Below are positions 1 to 10,100 of a DNA stretch of 64,000 nucleotides, piece after piece. Origin of the DNA: Salinibacterium sp. PAMC 21357 (GTDB lineage: Bacteria; Actinomycetota; Actinomycetes; Actinomycetales; Microbacteriaceae); NCBI RefSeq assembly GCF_000247645.1, contig NZ_AHWA01000006.1:372001-436000 (forward strand). Reading direction: 5' to 3'. Position 1 is the stretch's first letter; the number at the start of each line of letters is the position of its first letter. A program made the position numbers and the translations under genes. The notes under the pieces were generated by a model. The model made no database searches and was not told where the DNA came from. It worked only from the letters and a program-made list of their open reading frames with translations.

Positions 1-1
1 C

Positions 2-649
2 CCCACCGGCAAGGTCTTCACGCGCGATGAGCTGTCGGCGCTCGCCGATGTTGCTGACGCTCATGGCGCCCGCATATTCAGCGATGAAATTCACGCCCCC
101 CTCACACTTTTCGGAACCAAGCACGTGCCGTTGGCGAGTGTGTCGGATGCCGGAGCACGCGTCGCGGTCACCGCAACGAGTCCTTCGAAGGCGTTCAATC
201 TGCCCGGGCTCAAGTGCGCTCAGATAATCCTCAGTAACGACGCCGACCGCACACTGTGGGAGACGATCGGCTGGATGGCGTCTCACGGTGCCAGCACCCC
301 CGGAATGCGTCTCAACACCGCTGCCTACCTCGGTGGCGAGCCGTGGTTGGGCGAAGTGCGGGAGTACATCGAAGGCAACATCGAGTATGCGCGGGCGGCG
401 CTCGCCGAACTGTTGCCAGAGGCACGCATGGCGCCGATGCAGGGAACCTACCTTGCGTGGGTTGACTTGCGCGCGTACTCGGATGAGCCAGAGCTCGCTG
501 AGATGTTGGCGGAGAAGGCGGGCATCCGGGTCAATGGCGGTGTCGGTTATGGCGCTGTCGGTGCGGGCCACATCCGCATGAACCTGGCGACTTCGCGCCC
601 CATTCTCAAGCGGATCATTGCGCAGCTCGCCTCCGCAATGACGACATAA
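2..649 (+). CDS. MalY/PatB-family PLP aminotransferase / cystathionine beta-lyase, 3' part
   Basis: The open frame enters from the left edge, so the N-terminus is missing and about 215 residues are visible. It begins with PTGKVFTRDEL, the segment around the family's NPxNPTG motif. SDEIHAPL holds the PLP-binding Asp and TSPSKAFNLPG the Schiff-base Lys. The AFNLPGLKCA string after the lysine is typical of the MalY/PatB branch of fold-type I enzymes, which cleave cystathionine or cysteine C-S bonds or transaminate. The C-terminal small domain is complete and ends at a TAA. The next gene starts 111 bp later with no sign of coupling. The exact substrate cannot be read from the sequence. Confidence 0.9.
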   Translation, partial: PTGKVFTRDELSALADVADAHGARIFSDEIHAPLTLFGTKHVPLASVSDAGARVAVTATSPSKAFNLPGLKCAQIILSNDADRTLWETIGWMASHGASTPGMRLNTAAYLGGEPWLGEVREYIEGNIEYARAALAELLPEARMAPMQGTYLAWVDLRAYSDEPELAEMLAEKAGIRVNGGVGYGAVGAGHIRMNLATSRPILKRIIAQLASAMTT

Positions 650-760
650 TTAGTACGGGTCAGCCGGTGTCGTTGAGCCAGGCGCTGAGTCCTCGGCACT
701 GTTCGGGCGAGTCGGCCTTGGCGCACGCTCTGGGAACAGCGGACGTGGGACACTAATCGC

Positions 761-1714
761 ATGAGCGTTGTCGAGAACTCAAAGCTGACCATTGTTGGAG
801 CGGGCAGCGTAGGGGCCAGCGCCGCCTATGCCGCCCTGATCCGAGGGTCGGCTCGCCAGATTGCGCTCTACGACATCGCGACCAAGAAAGTGGATGCCGA
901 AGTACTCGACCTCGCCCACGGCACCCAGTTCACGGGGTCGAGTCAGATTATGGGCGGAAGCGACATCTCCGTCGTGAAGGGCTCGCACGTTGTGGTGATC
1001 ACGGCTGGCGCGAAGCAGAACCCTGGCCAGTCCCGCATCGAACTTGCTGATGTCAACGCCCGCATGATCCGTTCGATGATGCCGCAGCTCATGGAGGTCG
1101 CCCCCAACGCGATCTTTGTCATCGTGACGAATCCCTGCGACGTTCTCACGGTGCTCGCGCACGAGGAGTCGGGGCTTCCGCCCGAGCGTATTTTTGCGTC
1201 CGGCACCGTGCTCGACACCTCGCGACTGCGGTGGAAGCTTGCCGAGCGAGCCGGAGTATCGCCATCCAGTGTTCATGCGTCGATCATTGGCGAACACGGT
1301 GACTCAGAGTTTCCGCTGTGGTCACGCGCCACAATCGGTGGCGTTCCGATTCTGGAATGGCAACGCGACGGCCACCCCCGCATGACGGAAACCGAGCTCG
1401 ACGACATCGCCGACGGCGTCCGAAACGCCGCCTATAAGGTCATCGAGGGCAAAGGCGCGACGAACTATGCGATCGGGTTGTCAACGGCCCACATCGTGGA
1501 AGCGATCCTCGGCGACAAGCACTCTGTCATGCCCGTTGCTCCCGTGCTCACTGACTTCCAAGGGCTCAGTGGCGTCGCACTTTCCGTGCCCTGCATCGTG
1601 AGTGCTTCGGGCGCAACCCCCATAAAGGAAACAACTTTTAGCGAAAAAGAGCTACGCCTGCTCACAGAATCTGCCGCAACGCTCCGCAGCGTAGCTGACT
1701 CGCTACGACCTTAA
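761..1714 (+). CDS. ldh: L-lactate dehydrogenase
   Basis: 317 residues, normal length for NAD-dependent L-lactate dehydrogenase, which interconverts pyruvate and L-lactate in the cytoplasm. GAGSVGASAAYA near residue 13 is the Rossmann dinucleotide loop. The substrate-specificity loop reads AGAKQNPGQSR, with Gln at the position that separates lactate from malate dehydrogenases (Arg there). LDTSRLRW carries the Asp and Arg of the active site, and IGEHGDSEFPLW the catalytic His. The ATG is preceded by a weak GTGGGA. The 3' end overlaps the convergent gene at 1703-2419 by 12 bp. It is not obviously part of an operon. Confidence 0.95.
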   Translation: MSVVENSKLTIVGAGSVGASAAYAALIRGSARQIALYDIATKKVDAEVLDLAHGTQFTGSSQIMGGSDISVVKGSHVVVITAGAKQNPGQSRIELADVNARMIRSMMPQLMEVAPNAIFVIVTNPCDVLTVLAHEESGLPPERIFASGTVLDTSRLRWKLAERAGVSPSSVHASIIGEHGDSEFPLWSRATIGGVPILEWQRDGHPRMTETELDDIADGVRNAAYKVIEGKGATNYAIGLSTAHIVEAILGDKHSVMPVAPVLTDFQGLSGVALSVPCIVSASGATPIKETTFSEKELRLLTESAATLRSVADSLRP

Positions 1715-2419
1715 GCGGTCGTGGGTAACGAGATGGCCCCGAGCGGCTCGTGACGTGACGTGCTGAGTCTCTTCGACGCTGGCATCGACGATCGCCCGGC
1801 AATCCTCGATCGCTTCACGGAGCAGCGCTTCTAGTCGCTGGTTTGCTCCGGGGGTGCAGGCTTGGGCGATTCCCAGCACCGCGGTGCAGATGATGGATTC
1901 CGTTATTCGCTTGACGGCACGAGGGCGAGGCTCATTGTGATGCTCAGCGCTGAAATCTCGTGCCCACTGTTCGGCTGCTGGGGCTTGAGCCAGCGCTGAC
2001 GCTACCGCGTCGGCCACAGTGGTGTCGGCACAAGGGTCGAGGGTGGCGAGTTGCGACTGTGTCGCGATGATGCCCACTGCAAGTGCCCGCTGACGGCCCT
2101 CGCTGACGATCGGCAGCGCCGCGGCAGCTGCGCGCAGTGCGATGCGGAGGTCCACGCGCTGATCGTCGCTGGTCATTCCGATCACGGCTGGGATGAGCTC
2201 TGCCAGCTGCGACCGGTCATCGTCTGAGGTGCAGTCATTGACGAGGCGCGCTAAGAGGGCGAGCGACGGATGGGTGCACGACGGATGATCGCTCCACTTT
2301 TCTCCGGCAAGGTACGACGCGAACTCCATAAAGCATCCGCCTTTTCGCGGGGTTCGGTGGCGCCCCGTGGAGAGAACAGGCATGAAGTCTGGGGGAAAGT
2401 CCTTCCGTTGCGCTGGCAT
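1703..2419 (-). CDS. conserved actinobacterial protein of unknown function
   Basis: 238 residues, Ala-rich and mostly helical, with no signal peptide or membrane segment. The N-terminal part (residues 12-45) contains GRHRTPRKGGCFMEFASYL followed by WSDHPSCTHP, which I recognise only as a conserved signature of Microbacteriaceae proteins. Cys and His in this part could bind a metal, which is inference. I chose the start at 2419 because a near-perfect Shine-Dalgarno (AAGGAGGAG) lies 5 nt upstream. An internal Met 30 codons later also has a usable AGGCGG. It diverges from the MFS transporter gene and converges on ldh. Function unknown. Confidence 0.75.
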   Translation of the reverse strand: MPAQRKDFPPDFMPVLSTGRHRTPRKGGCFMEFASYLAGEKWSDHPSCTHPSLALLARLVNDCTSDDDRSQLAELIPAVIGMTSDDQRVDLRIALRAAAAALPIVSEGRQRALAVGIIATQSQLATLDPCADTTVADAVASALAQAPAAEQWARDFSAEHHNEPRPRAVKRITESIICTAVLGIAQACTPGANQRLEALLREAIEDCRAIVDASVEETQHVTSRAARGHLVTHDRLRS

Positions 2420-2571
2420 TGATCTCCTCCTTGGCTACCGTGCGCTGAGGAACATTTTTTCTATTGTGCGCCTGTTTAGCCGATAAAACCAGTGCCTTCT
2501 CCATCAATAACTGGCCCCGATCGCCGCCGTCGATCGTTACATTTTCCTGAGTCACAACACGGCGCACTGTG

Positions 2572-2577
2572 TAAAAT
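2572..2577 (+). promoter_or_regulatory. putative leaderless -10 element for the MFS transporter
   Basis: TAAAAT lies 6 nt before the ATG at 2584 and no Shine-Dalgarno sequence is visible, which fits transcription starting at or next to the start codon. The rest of the 164-bp divergent region (2420-2583) shows no other convincing motif. Confidence 0.45.
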
Positions 2578-2583
2578 CAGCAA

Positions 2584-3980
2584 ATGGTTGAGTCCAACGA
2601 AACCTCATCCGACACGACCCCCACACAAGGACCGTTGCCCGGTGGGATGACGACATTCCTGCAGATTCTCGTCAACACTGCAGTAGCAAATATCACGACA
2701 AGTTACTTGTGGTTCGCTCTGACATTCTGGGTGTATCTCGAGACGAGATCGGTGCTCGCGACCGGCATTATCGGCGGCGCCTACATGTTGTTGGTCGCAG
2801 CGTTCTCGATGGTCTTCGGAACCATCGTTGATCGACACCGTAAACACGTCGTCATGCTCTTTGCCGGCTTGGTCACCCTCGTGGCGTTCGGCATCGCCGG
2901 CACTATTTACGCGCTGTTCCCGGAGTCCATATTGCTCGACCTCGGTGGACCAATGTATTGGATCTTTGCCGGCATCATCCTCTTCGGTGCCGTCATCGAA
3001 AACATGCGCAACATTGCGCTCTCGACAACCGTGACTTTGCTGGTGCCCCAAGAGCGCCACGCCAACGCCAATGGCCTGGTCGGCACGGTTCAGGGGCTCT
3101 CATTTTTGGTAACGAGCGTCTTCAGCGGACTCTCGATTGGCCTGCTCGGGATGGGCTGGACTCTCGTTATTGCGATTGTGCTGTCTGCCGCCGCACTCAT
3201 CCATCTCACGGTCTTGCGCATTCCGGAACAGAAACCGGAACCCGAAGAGGGCGGGCGCTCACCGCTCGTCGACCTGCGGGGGAGTATCACCGCAGTCCGT
3301 GCCGCTACCGGACTCTTTGCGCTATCATCTTCTCGACATTCAACAACCTCATCGGCGGTGTGTACATCGCACTAATGGACCCCTATGGGCTTGAGCTGTT
3401 TCCTGTAGAAGTCTGGGGAATCGTGCTCGGCGTATCGTCGAGCGGCTTCATCATTGGGGGACTACTGGTCGCCAAATTCGGGCTCGGCCGCAACCCCATC
3501 CGAACCATGCTGTTTCTGGTCGGACTAATGGGAGTTCTCGGAGCCATGTTCACGATCCGGGACTGGTGGTGGCTGTATGCCGGCGGAATCCTGCTCTACA
3601 TGACCCTCGTGCCAGCGGTAGAAGCGGCGGAGCAAACCGTCATCCAGAAGATCGTGCCGTACCGCACGCAAGGCCGAGTGTTCGGATTCGCGCAAGCCTT
3701 CGAAGCGGCGGCGGCCCCGATCACGGCATTCGCTATTGCCCCCATTGCCCAATTTCTCATCATCCCCTACATGGACTCTCAGAACGGGCAGGATGCGTTT
3801 CGCTGGCTGCTCGGCGACGGTGCGGCACGCGGCATCGCGCTCGTCTTTCTCATCGCGGGATTGCTCATGGTCGTCGTGGCTATCGTGGCGTTCTCGACAA
3901 AGTCGTATCGGTTCCTCTCACAGCAATACGCCGGAACCACGGCGTCTGTTCCCGCGGCTGAGCCTGCGGAAAACAGCTGA
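2584..3980 (+). pseudogene. MFS transporter interrupted by a one-base frameshift
   Basis: Two adjacent frames together encode about 465 residues with the 12-helix look of a major facilitator exporter. The first frame covers the N-terminal half, including the helix 2-3 loop FGTIVDRHRK, and runs to residue ~246. The second supplies the remaining helices from IIFSTFNNLIGG to the C-terminus at 3980. Homology-like continuity is lost at 3322-3324: reading GCG CT? ATC ATC TTC would restore FALIIFSTFNN, so one base is missing. No slippery heptamer is visible, so programmed shifting is unlikely. The gene is either inactivated or the base was lost in sequencing. A strong terminator follows at 3996. The substrate is unknown; drug or macrolide efflux-type MFS proteins are the nearest look. 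Confidence 0.85.
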
Positions 3981-3995
3981 GCGTTCGCACCAACG

Positions 3996-4026
3996 AAGAA
4001 AGCCCCGCACAAAGCGGGGCTTTCTT
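3996..4026. terminator. bidirectional intrinsic terminator
   Basis: A perfect 13-bp stem, AAGAAAGCCCCGC paired with GCGGGGCTTTCTT around the loop ACAAA, sits between the convergent MFS transporter and DEAD-box helicase genes. The stem's own A- and T-runs serve both directions. Confidence 0.9.
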
Positions 4027-4049
4027 ATGAAACTTTCAGATCGGGCGAA

Positions 4050-5567
4050 CTAGACGCTCGGGGGTGCAGTTGGCGCACCGTCTCCGCCACGACGACGACG
4101 AGTGCGCTTGCGACGTGCCGGTGCGCCACCATCGTGGGTTCCGCCGCCCTCGGGGCGAACCTTGTCGTCAGACGAGCGTGCGCTGGCAACCGACCCACCG
4201 TCACCCTGCGAACCTGATTCGGATCCGGCGGAGCGTGTGCGATTGCGCGGAGGACGCGAAGATCCATCGCCGGAGCGCTGGGAGTCGCGGCCACGGCCGC
4301 CGCCCTGTGAGCTCGAACCGGAGCCTGAACGACCGGCTGAACCCGACCCGCTCGAGGCAGCCGTGCGAACGACAGGAGCGTGTGAACCAGGCAGACGACC
4401 CTTGGTTCCCTCCGGAATGTCGAGATCGGAGAAGAGGTGCGGGCTCGACGAGTACGTCTCGGTCGGCTCGGGGATGCCCATTTCGAGCGCCTTGTTGATG
4501 TGCGTCCACTTGAGCATGTCTGCCCAGTCCACGAACGTGACAGCAACACCGGTCTTGCCAGCGCGACCGGTTCGGCCTGCGCGGTGCAGGTAGGTGTCGT
4601 GGTCGTCGGGGATGGTGTGGTTGATCACGTGCGTAACGTCGTTGACGTCGATGCCTCGTGCCGCAACATCCGTCGCGATAAGAATGTCTTTCTTGCCCGC
4701 CTTGAACGCGGCCATGGCACGCTCACGCTGCTCTTGGTTGAGGTCACCGTGCACTGCGGCAGCGTTGAAGCCGCGGTCGTTCAACTCTTCAACAAGCTTG
4801 GCAGCAGCACGCTTGGTGCGCGTGAAGACAACAGTCTTGCCGCGACCCTCAGCCTGCAGGATGCGTGCGATGACCTCGTCTTTGTCGAGGTTGTGCGCGC
4901 GGTAAACGACGTGCTTGATGTTCTTCTGCGTCAGGCCCTCGTCGGGGTCGGTCGCGCGGATGTGGATGGGCTTGTTCATGAAGCGACGAGCGAGAGCCAC
5001 AATCGGGCCGGGCATCGTTGCCGAGAACAGCATCGTGTGGCGAGTAGGAGGCGTCTGCGCGAACAGCTTCTCGATGTCGGAGAGGAAGCCGAGGTCGAGC
5101 ATCTTGTCAGCCTCATCCAGAACCATCACCTTGATGTCCTTGAGCGAGAGCATGCGCTGGCTGGCCAAGTCGAGCAAGCGACCGGGCGTACCGACGATGA
5201 CTTGAGCGCCAGCCTTAATCTGTTCGACCTGACCTTCGTACGCCTTGCCGCCGTAAATGGCGGCAACCTTGGTCGAGCGATTGGATGCCGCGAGCACGAG
5301 GTCTTCGGCGACCTGAACGCAGAGTTCGCGAGTAGGCACCACGATGAGGGCCTTCACGCCGGGCTCAGGATCGGTGCCCAGTGACTGCAGCACGGGAAGC
5401 CCGAAGCCGAGAGTCTTACCGGTACCGGTTTTAGCCTGACCGATGATGTCCTGGCCTGCGAGGCCCATAGGAATGGTTTGAGTTTGAATCGGGAACGGTT
5501 CGATGATGCCCTTGGTAGCAAGTGCATCGACCATGTCCTGATCGATATTGAGTTCTGAAAAAGTCAC
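4050..5567 (-). CDS. DEAD-box ATP-dependent RNA helicase (RhlE/CsdA type)
   Basis: 505 residues from a GTG start giving VTFSELNIDQDM, the usual beginning of this family. Longer readings upstream look non-coding. The two RecA-like domains show the Q motif (PFPIQTQTIP), motif I AKTGTGKT, motif II VLDEAD, motif III SATMP and motif VI HRAGRTGRAG. The last ~100 residues are a low-complexity tail rich in Gly, Ser and Arg ending in basic RRRRGG runs, which in related proteins binds RNA nonspecifically. The likely role is unwinding of RNA in ribosome assembly or decay. It is the left end of the block conserved with M. tuberculosis (the Rv3211 position) and diverges from the MiaE-like gene. Confidence 0.95.
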   Translation of the reverse strand: MTFSELNIDQDMVDALATKGIIEPFPIQTQTIPMGLAGQDIIGQAKTGTGKTLGFGLPVLQSLGTDPEPGVKALIVVPTRELCVQVAEDLVLAASNRSTKVAAIYGGKAYEGQVEQIKAGAQVIVGTPGRLLDLASQRMLSLKDIKVMVLDEADKMLDLGFLSDIEKLFAQTPPTRHTMLFSATMPGPIVALARRFMNKPIHIRATDPDEGLTQKNIKHVVYRAHNLDKDEVIARILQAEGRGKTVVFTRTKRAAAKLVEELNDRGFNAAAVHGDLNQEQRERAMAAFKAGKKDILIATDVAARGIDVNDVTHVINHTIPDDHDTYLHRAGRTGRAGKTGVAVTFVDWADMLKWTHINKALEMGIPEPTETYSSSPHLFSDLDIPEGTKGRLPGSHAPVVRTAASSGSGSAGRSGSGSSSQGGGRGRDSQRSGDGSSRPPRNRTRSAGSESGSQGDGGSVASARSSDDKVRPEGGGTHDGGAPARRKRTRRRRGGDGAPTAPPSV

Positions 5568-5742
5568 GTATGAAGCCCGTCTAGGTGCGAAGCGCCCTTT
5601 TTGACCTGGGGCGCGGGACCCCCTCCAGATTCGGGGGGATGCCCGAAGTTTAGCGGGTTGTGCTGGGGTGAGGCCGTGAATTGAGGCGGCGAGGCGAGTT
5701 GTAGAGAGCGCGAACTGCACAAACACGCCCTAAGCTGGCTCC

Positions 5743-6459
5743 GTGGTTAAGTGGTTTTCGCGCAAGCCAGGTCGCATCGAATTGCCTCGCCTTCGGTCAC
5801 GATCTGACGCTTTGGCGACGGAGAAAGTAGCACTCGCCGAGTTCGCGCCCGACATTCTCGACTTTTTGGGCCGCGCCGCTTACGTGCAGCTCATGATCTT
5901 TGAGAACCTCTCGCGCGTTATTACCAACGCCCCAACCACGGCTGCCAAGACCGCAATCGGTCAAGCAGCCGAGTTGTCTCTGGGCAAGCATCGCGCTCTC
6001 GTCGCAGAGATTACGAAAGCTGGCGGCTCGCCGGCCGAAATAATGGACCCGTTTACTGAAGCCTTTGACGAATTTGAACGTATTGCTCGTGGCTCTGACT
6101 GGTACGAAGCGCTGATTACGGCCTACCTCAGCGCCGGATTCTTTGACGACTTCTACGCAAGACTCGCTAAAGGGCTCCCCGACGAATCTCATGCTCGCTT
6201 AGCCACGATCCTCTCCGGAGAATCCGGCGAGAAAGTGCTTGGCGAATTTCTCCAAGAGGCGATTGACGCCAACCCGCGACTCGATTCGCGACTTGCTATG
6301 TGGGGTCGTCGTCTGATGGGCGACATGATGCTCGTGGCGCGCTCGGCACTCGTCTTCCCCGATCACACCCGCTCAACAGAGGCACAGGTTGAGCCGGTAT
6401 TCACCGAGCTAATCGCTGCCCACACGCGTCGCATGGACGCGCTCGGGCTCACCGCCTAA
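5743..6459 (+). CDS. ferritin-fold MiaE_2-like protein
   Basis: 238 residues, predicted all-helical, with no signal sequence. The helical bundle and the position between a DEAD-box helicase and a DUF3107 protein match the actinobacterial MiaE_2 family, distant relatives of the tRNA-(ms2io6A) hydroxylase. Glu and His residues that could ligate a di-iron site appear in segments such as FENLSR, AELSLGKHR and FDEFERI, but I cannot verify the full ligand set. It starts with GTG. TAAGCT lies 6 nt upstream and there is no Shine-Dalgarno, so the mRNA is probably leaderless. A small GC-rich hairpin (GCGGG/CCCGC) follows the stop. Catalytic function is uncertain. Confidence 0.75.
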   Translation: MVKWFSRKPGRIELPRLRSRSDALATEKVALAEFAPDILDFLGRAAYVQLMIFENLSRVITNAPTTAAKTAIGQAAELSLGKHRALVAEITKAGGSPAEIMDPFTEAFDEFERIARGSDWYEALITAYLSAGFFDDFYARLAKGLPDESHARLATILSGESGEKVLGEFLQEAIDANPRLDSRLAMWGRRLMGDMMLVARSALVFPDHTRSTEAQVEPVFTELIAAHTRRMDALGLTA

Positions 6460-6512
6460 TTAGCGGGCCAGAACCCCGCACTAAAAACGGGCGAGTCCAC
6501 CAGTGAACGAAT

Positions 6513-7028
6513 TTAGCTGCGGGCGAGCTCAACGAATGCACGGGCATCCGCAGCTTCACGGTGACGCGGCAGCAGTAGCGCTGTAGCGAGAGCGGCGCCG
6601 CCACCAGCAACAAGACTGGCAACCCAGATCCAGGTGCCATCGAAAGTGAGGCCGGCCCAGAGCAGAGCGACCCACACTGTTGCCGTTACCGCAGCACCGA
6701 CAGCAGGCAAAAGTGCGCTGCCGTACATGCCGCGTGATGGCAACATGTAGCGCAAGATTGCGGCGATCGAAGCGGCGATGACCGTGACGAAAAGCAGTTC
6801 CACGTTAGGCCACGAATCCGACGCGGCGAGACTCTTCTTCACCGAGTCGACATAGGCGACAGCCGCGATCGGAACGATGTAAAGCTTGCCCTTGGCGTCG
6901 CGCAGGGTCACAAATTTGGCATCCGAGTTCAATGCTTCGGCGATGATCGATTCGACCTCGCTCGACGACTGTGCCGACTCGAAGTTGATTTCACGGGGGC
7001 TGTTGTTGATACCGATGCTTATGTCCAC
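6513..7028 (-). CDS. DUF3107-like domain fused to a multi-helix membrane domain
   Basis: 171 residues. Residues 1-62 (MDISIGINNSPREI to VPIAAVAYVD) match the pattern of DUF3107, the ~75-residue protein found at this locus in actinobacteria (TB9.4 in mycobacteria). Instead of ending there, the frame continues through about four hydrophobic helices: near VELLFVTVIAASIAAIL, ALLPAVGAAVTATVWVALL, and WIWVASLVAGGGAALATALLL. This looks like a fusion of a small cytosolic domain to a membrane module. There is no frame disturbance between the parts. It lies between MiaE_2 and the divergent adnA. Function unknown. Confidence 0.75.
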   Translation of the reverse strand: MDISIGINNSPREINFESAQSSSEVESIIAEALNSDAKFVTLRDAKGKLYIVPIAAVAYVDSVKKSLAASDSWPNVELLFVTVIAASIAAILRYMLPSRGMYGSALLPAVGAAVTATVWVALLWAGLTFDGTWIWVASLVAGGGAALATALLLPRHREAADARAFVELARS

Positions 7029-7101
7029 ACGCCAAGATTACGACACAACCAGCAGCGGTGAATGTCCGTTCTCTGTCAGCGCATCCAGATAACGTTGATT
7101 C

Positions 7102-10100
7102 ATGGTCACCTTGCCCCCGGGGCGCGCGGATATCTCGGCTCCCGAGCCGCACACTCTCGACGCTTCCCAACGCGCCGTCGTCTCGCTCAACGATGGCGTC
7201 AGCGCGATCGTGGTCGGTGCACCGGGCTCCGGCAAAACTGAAACTCTTGTCGAAGTAGTTGCCGAGCGAGTGCACGATCGCGGCTGGTCACCCGAGCAAA
7301 TTGTGGTGCTATCGGCGACCCGCCAGAGTGCAACCGCTTTGCGTGATCGTCTGGCGGTCCGCCTCGATGTGCCGACCCTGGGGCCGATGGCGCGCACCGC
7401 CAACTCTCTCGCCTTCGAAGTGATTCGCGAGGCTGCCGCGGTGGCCGGCGATGGTGCACCCACGCTGCTCACCGGCGCCGAACAAGACCAGATCATCGCG
7501 GAGCTCCTGGCAGGCGAGATCGCGGACGGCGGTGGCGCACCCTGGCCGCCCCACCTCGATACCGAGGTTCGCCGCCTGCGCGGGTTCCGCACTGAGTTGC
7601 GCGATCTCATGATGCGCTGTGTCGAATTTGGAGTTACACCCCACGAACTCGCGCAGTTGGGCGAACGCACTGACCGGCCGGAATGGGTGGCGGCATCCGC
7701 CTTCATCTCGGTGTACGACGCAGTGAAGGCCAGCTACCGTGATCGACACTTCGATGCCAGCGAGTTGTTAGCTGAGGCTGCCGCGCTCATCGCAGAGGGG
7801 CACTACGCCGCAATTGATCGTTTGCGTTTGGTCATCGTGGATGACGCCCACGAACTCACTGAAGCCACAATTTCATTGCTGCGCGCGCTTGCCAGTCGCG
7901 GCATTACGATTATCGGGTTCGGCGACCCTGACCTCACAACAGGATCCTTCCGGGGCGCACAACCTGCGGTGCTCGCAGCGTGGGCCGGGAGGCTTCAGCT
8001 CGACAACTGCCAGACACTTTTTCTCTCGTCGGTGCATCGGCACAGCGCTGCGCTTCGGCACACCATCACAGAGTTGACTCAGCGCATCGGAGTTTCGGGG
8101 CTGCTCGAGCAGCGCAAGTCGCCAGCGGTCGCAACGGCGCCGTCGAGCATCCACAGTTATCAATTGGCGAGTCCCGCCGAAGAGGTTGCCTTCATCGCCC
8201 GTCACTTGCGCGAGAAGCACGTGCTTGAGTCAGTTCCGTGGTCGCGCATGGCCGTTATCGTGCGTACCGGCTCGTTGATTCCGTCGCTAGCACGCCAGCT
8301 GCGCACGCTCGAAGTGGTGACGAGCGTGTCGAGCGCCCGCAGTGCGGTGCGTGACGAGTTCAGCGTAAACGGGTTGATCGTATTGCTGGAGCTTGCGCTG
8401 GGTCGGCGAACGCTGGACGCGGCATCAGCGGTAGAGCTACTGAGTAGTTCCGTCGGTGGTTTTGATCCGGTCTCTCTGCGGCGGTTGAAAGCAGCGCTGC
8501 GTCATGAGGCGCTCGGCGCCGAAATTTTTGACCCCGCCGATGAACTTATTGCGCAGGCCCTCTCCGCGCCAGCAGGCTTCACGACCATCGAAACTCGGGT
8601 GGCCCGACAGGCTGCAGCGGTGGCCAAGAATCTGCGCGAAACGGCGGCGGCCGCTGATGCCGGTGACACTATCGAAGAACTGTTGTGGGGCACTTGGCAG
8701 CGCAGTGGGCTCGCGGATCGGTGGTTTACCCAAGCCCTCGGCTCTGGGGTGGTCGCCGAAGAAGCCAACCGGCACCTTGATGCTGTCGTTGCTTTGTTCT
8801 CGGCCGCGAAGCGTTTTGTGGAGCGCCGTCCGGATGCCCCGGCTAACGTTTTTCTCAATGACTGGCTCTCGGCCGATGTCGCAGAAGACACGCTTGCCGC
8901 ACGCTCGATTGTTGACTCGGTGACCGTCGGAACGCCGGCATCCGTCATCGGCCAGGAGTTCGATGTTGTTGTCATCGCGGGGATGCAAGAAAACGTGTGG
9001 CCCAACCTGCGCGTGCGGGGTTCACTTTTGGGGGCACACGATCTGCCTCGCGTCTTGGCGGGGGAGAAGCTCGCGGTAGCCGACCGCCGCCGTGAGGTTT
9101 TGCATGACGAACTGCGCATGTTTACGCAGGCGGTATCGCGGGCAACAAGCGAAGTGATTGTCACCGCGGTCGAGGGCGACGACAACATGCCGTCTCCATT
9201 CTTGACGCTGATTCCTACCCCGGATGAGCCGATGCGGGCTCGACCACCGCTCAGCTTGAGGGGGCTCGTTGGTGTGCTGCGTCGTGAATTGACGACGACC
9301 ACTAACCCGGCCGCCGCCGCGGCATCGCTCGCTCGCCTCGCACAGGAGGGTGTGCCCGGTGCCGATCCCAGTGCTTGGTACGGGCTGCGCGAGCCGAGCA
9401 CGCTTGCGCCATTGGTCGATCTGAGCGATCCAGAAGCCGAAGTTCGCATTTCGCCGTCGCGCATGGAATCGTTCGAGAGCTGCCCACTTCATTGGGCCAT
9501 CGACCAGTTGGGCGGATCGACCTCCAACGTTGCATCAAACCTGGGCACGCTCATTCACGAGGTTGCAGAAACGGCCACAGATTTCAGTGCAGATGCCCTC
9601 TACCGTGAGGTCGAAGAACGGTGGAGTGAAATGAGTTTCGAAGCCTCGTGGCAGTCAGAAGCCGAAAAGCTGCGAGCTCGCAAACTGACCGAACACTTGG
9701 CTACCTATTTGCGCGACTTCGAAGCAGACGGGGGAAAGCTCATCAGCAACGAGATGCAGTTCAAGCTGCCACTCGAGCAAGCGCTGCTCAGTGGAAAAAT
9801 CGACCGCGTCGAAATGTATGGCGGAACAACCGCAGTGATCGTTGACCTCAAGACGGGCAAGAGCGAACCATCCACCGATAGCGCTGTGGCCGATCATCCA
9901 CAACTCGCGGCGTACCAACTGGCATTCGCCGCGGGAGCCATCGAAGGCGTACCTGACGGGCTCGTCAACGGCGGCGCCAAGCTCGTCGTGCTCTCGCCGT
10001 CTGCCAAAACGCGTGACTACGTCGACCCGAAACAGGCCCCGATGACCGAGGAGCAACTCGAAGCCTTTCGACAAAGAGTGATAGACGACGCCACAGGTAT

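Noticed and set aside
660-755. A short reverse-strand frame reading ACAKADSPEQCRGLSAWLNDTG
   Set aside because: It looks protein-like but has no start codon between stops and no ribosome-binding site. At most it is a remnant of an old gene; the 111-bp gap is otherwise empty.
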